NCBI GenBank assembly: GCA_036971615.1
Contig: JAYKKR010000008.1
Location: forward strand, 1,178,001 to 1,242,000
Origin: Amyloporia xantha
Lineage: Eukaryota > Basidiomycota > Agaricomycetes > Polyporales > Adustoporiaceae
Length of the DNA: 64,000 bases
Reading direction: 5' to 3'
Below are positions 61,165 through 64,000 of this stretch, one piece after another. The notes under the pieces are model-generated. The model was not told where the DNA came from. It did not search any database and worked only from the letters and a program-made list of their open reading frames with translations. A program made the position numbers and the translations under genes. Every line of letters begins with the position of its first letter. The stretch's first letter is position 1.

Positions 61165-63286
61165 TTACAGCAGATATCTATAATCAGGATTTAGATCTCC
61201 CATTTTTGTTTTCTCTTCATCTGTGAGCATGACGGTGTCTCTCGCATCTGCGCGACCTCGTCTTCGGTTTTCAAAGGCGATGCCAAAGAAATACACCACG
61301 TCGGCAAGGACAGACAGGCAGATGAAGGCGATGCAGAGGCTATAACCTGTTATGTATTTCGGAGCGTCTTTCGCGAGGAACGCATATACAGCGATGATAC
61401 CGCCGACTACAGGATAGAATGATGTCAGACCGTCTTATGGATGAAGAATAGAGCAAAGCACCCACTATTTCCGAATCCGACTTGCCATGCGGTACCGACT
61501 GCACGTCTTTGATGTCCGCCAACTGTTTCAATCAATCGCGGATTAGAGTCGCACCAACTACTAGCGGATAGACGTCACTCACGATTCGTATTGAACCAGC
61601 AGACCTGCATCGGCATCGCAGAATACGTGCCCATCGCAGATAGGAATAGCGCAGCATACTGCAGCTTGGAGTGGTCGTGTACCGCGAGTAATATAGCGAA
61701 ACCAGCAAGGGCGACCGCTGTGGGAATGAGGACAAACAGGAAACGGTGGCGGAGGTAGTCGGAGAATATCGCGACGAGCATCGCAAGAGCGAACGCACAG
61801 GCCCACGGTGGGACGGATAGGAGCTGTGTGCGGATGCTGCTATGTCCGAGGGTTTGAATGATGGCAGGGGCGAAATATGCTACGGATAAGAGGTGTAAGG
61901 ATTGCAAAAGAGGCGGACGACGGGAGCGTACCGTAGCCGTAGGCAGGAACTACGAGTCCAAAATACATGAACCCGCCTACGATTATTTTGTCTAATATAC
62001 GAGGTTGGTTCAGAACGAACTACGAAGTTGAGTGAGAAAAGGTCTCACAGTCTTTGAGTGTATCCAATATGCCGCTCAGTGTTAAGGGATCGTGTCTTCT
62101 GGACTGGCCAACATCTGCGTGCAGACGTGCCTTGACGAATTCCTTCTCATCATGAGTTAACCACGTCACTTCCTCCGGGAAGTCAGAGATGGCGAAGAAC
62201 AGAATTGCCGAGATGACACAGGTCGCAGTTCCTTCTGTAACGTTTGATCATGCATAAGAGAATGGAATCAGTGGATCTAGCTAGCCTCAACGCACCGAGA
62301 ATGAAAATCCACCTCCAAGCACGATAGCCCTGCATGCCATCCATTTTACCAATGGCACTAGCGAGAAGACCGCCAAAACCCCCAGCAAGAGTAGTCGACG
62401 AGAAGAAGAATGAGTATCGTTTTTGTGCTTCAGCGCGCGTGTACCACCTTCGTAACGAGACCATGTCAGTATGTAGTGGAATATAAATTCGAAGGAATGC
62501 ACATACATTGCAATGAGGTAGAAACAAGCGGGGAAAACTCCGCTCTCCACAAGTCCTGCCACAAGTTAACCGTCAGTCCGCCGAAAGGAGGATATTCAGT
62601 TTCACTCACCCAGAAAGAATCGACAGGTGACAAGTCCTCCGAAATCATGAACAAGGCCTTGGCAAATTGATACGAGACCGAACAGGAACATGCAAAGCGA
62701 TACTAATATGATCAAGAAGATCAAAGTACTGCAAATCTTCAAAAAATGGGAGAACTTACGCCACAGGTGTGGTTTGAAGCGCTTGAGCAGCATGTTCGAT
62801 GGAATCTCGAAGAGGACATATGGAACGAAGCTATAGACGCGTGAGCTTTAGGCTTTAGTCTTCGAAGGACGCATAAACACTTACAATATCACCAAGGCTG
62901 TATTGTATTGATTGCCCTCCAGCTTCAAGTCCGTCTTCAACCCGAAGATGGCCGCGTTGGAGATGTTTACTCTACCGTGCAGCGCATGAGGGTCGGGCGA
63001 TTCTGACGAGCAGGCTAGACACGTACCGATCGAGGAATGCAAGCAAGTACAAGACACACAAAACGGGTATGACGCGCATGTCTATCTTTCGCAACACCTT
63101 TGCTTCATTAATGTTTGGGAACCGCGTCCTATAGTCCGCATTGTTTCCAGGCTCAGATATAGTGAAGCCCTCTTTTTCGACATCCCCTGAGTGCGGAGTG
63201 CTCTCGACAACCGAGGTCGCTCTCGACACGCTGGCATCTTTTACTATTCGCACAGTTTCGTGAACCTCCAACTCAACGTCAGTCAT
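61165..63286 (-). CDS. MFS transporter, anion:cation symporter (Dal5-like) type
   Basis: Twelve-helix major facilitator protein. The ACS group carries organic acids, vitamins or allantoate-like solutes by proton symport. The hydrophilic N-terminus (MTDVELEVHETVRIVKD) leads to KVLRKIDMRVIPVLCVLYLL, then LLKRFKPHLWRKFS and SICQGLVHDFGGLVTCRFFL. The group signature GLVESGVFPACFYLIAM is followed by WYTRAEAQKRYSFFFSS. The central loop has DFPEEVTWLTHDEKEFVKAR, and the second half SAMGTYSAMPMQVCWFNTN, AVGTAWQVGFGNIGGI-like sequence and FFGIAFENRRRGRADARDT. It ends GDLNPDYRYLL at 61165. The start at 63286 is the first ATG after a CGTAG acceptor-like site; a GTG frame upstream is not needed. The substrate cannot be deduced. 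Confidence 0.9.
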
Positions 63287-64000
63287 TGATGAGACCACCT
63301 ACGTTCCTCTGTACTCATATCGAAAAGGCAGAATCTCGAGAACTAGAAGAGACGCCTGATCCGGGGTGGGAGTTTGAAGAAAGGGACGCATCCTGGTCCG
63401 AATATATGGCATCCTGTCAGGCTCATTCGAGTCATTCGACCAAATGAATGCACTCTTTGCCAGACTAACCCGAGTAGTATGCTCTTGGCACTTGAAATTA
63501 ACCGGAGCGCTCACTTTTCCAAATAAAGTGACTCAGAAGGAACGCTGGGCTCTGATTGGGTATGTCCCCACCCTCGTGCTCGGTCTCAGCCTGCCCGGGC
63601 ACACGCCCACCACCATTGTGCCACTTTGTTCGCTCAGCCGCACAACTTAGCAGACCTAATGCTCCACAGAACTACCGCCGAGCGTTCCGCATTCTTTGTC
63701 ACAAGTTGGAGGAAGACAATGTATCCTGTTCGATTCGATTGAGATTGGCAAAGCAGTACTTCATATTTCCATCTTATGAAGCGGAACAAGCGCCTTTTGA
63801 CGATACAAAGCAAAGCCTAACTTTGCCCCTAGAATTATCTGTCAGTAACGACATTGTAGATTACCATAACAGCAGTCTTACATGTCTACATGCATGTGCG
63901 CGCCCAGCGCTACGTGGCGGGATCTGCACAGTTTAGACGCGGAAACAAGTGATAGAAAAGTGTAAGTTACACTGCGCGATCTATGATGCTAGTGGAGAGG
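63287..64000. other. Right edge, MFS upstream region
   Basis: MFS promoter side and unassigned sequence. A 126-codon plus frame at 63556-63936 has no family signal. No gene supported. Confidence 0.4.

Overview
The window is nuclear DNA from a filamentous basidiomycete, most likely an Agaricomycete. The evidence is dense protein-coding genes on both strands, many phase-consistent introns of about 50-60 bases, and fungal versions of RAD16, a Srk1/Rck2-type kinase, PNUTS, a LIM-domain-binding (LDB) protein, EAF and kinesin-3. I see no rRNA, tRNA, CRISPR array, transposase or reverse transcriptase. I placed exons by hand from splice signals, reading phase and conserved motifs, so starts and some small exons remain predictions.

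Layout, left to right. 0.4-8 kb: cap-binding CBP80 (-), a mitochondrial PPR-type protein (+) and, converging on it, mitochondrial IF3 (-). 9-24.5 kb: prolyl oligopeptidase (-), mitochondrial FAD/folate carrier FLX1 (+), tRNA adenosine deaminase TAD2 (-), a cytochrome b5-acyl-CoA dehydrogenase fusion (-), isoprenylcysteine methyltransferase STE14 (+) and repair ATPase RAD16 (-). 26-33 kb: a WW/glycine-zipper protein (-), an HMG-box protein (-) and a PNUTS-like PP1 scaffold (+). 33-41 kb: a full-length LDB transcription cofactor (-) and, head to head across a 3-kb spacer, a shorter diverged LDB paralogue (+). 41-49 kb: ribosome-biogenesis factor IMP3 (+) and a kinesin-3 motor (-). 49-61 kb: a Srk1/Rck2-like kinase (-) and EAF (+), flanked by three genes of one small unnamed family, two in tandem at 49-52 kb (-) and one at 60 kb (+). 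61-63 kb: an MFS transporter (-).

There is no operon-like logic. Loose themes are mitochondrial function (PPR protein, IF3, FLX1) and nuclear RNA or transcription control (CBP80, PNUTS, EAF, LDB, HMG).

The most unusual signals are four. (1) The three-gene family has an invariant 31-codon second exon and a C-terminal SAM-like helical domain. (2) The inverted LDB pair shares intron positions. (3) Microexons of 10-21 bases are frequent and repeatedly interrupt the most conserved motifs: the kinesin P-loop, RAD16 Walker A and motif VI, and the WW core. (4) Two GC-AG introns are supported by the protein motifs they restore.
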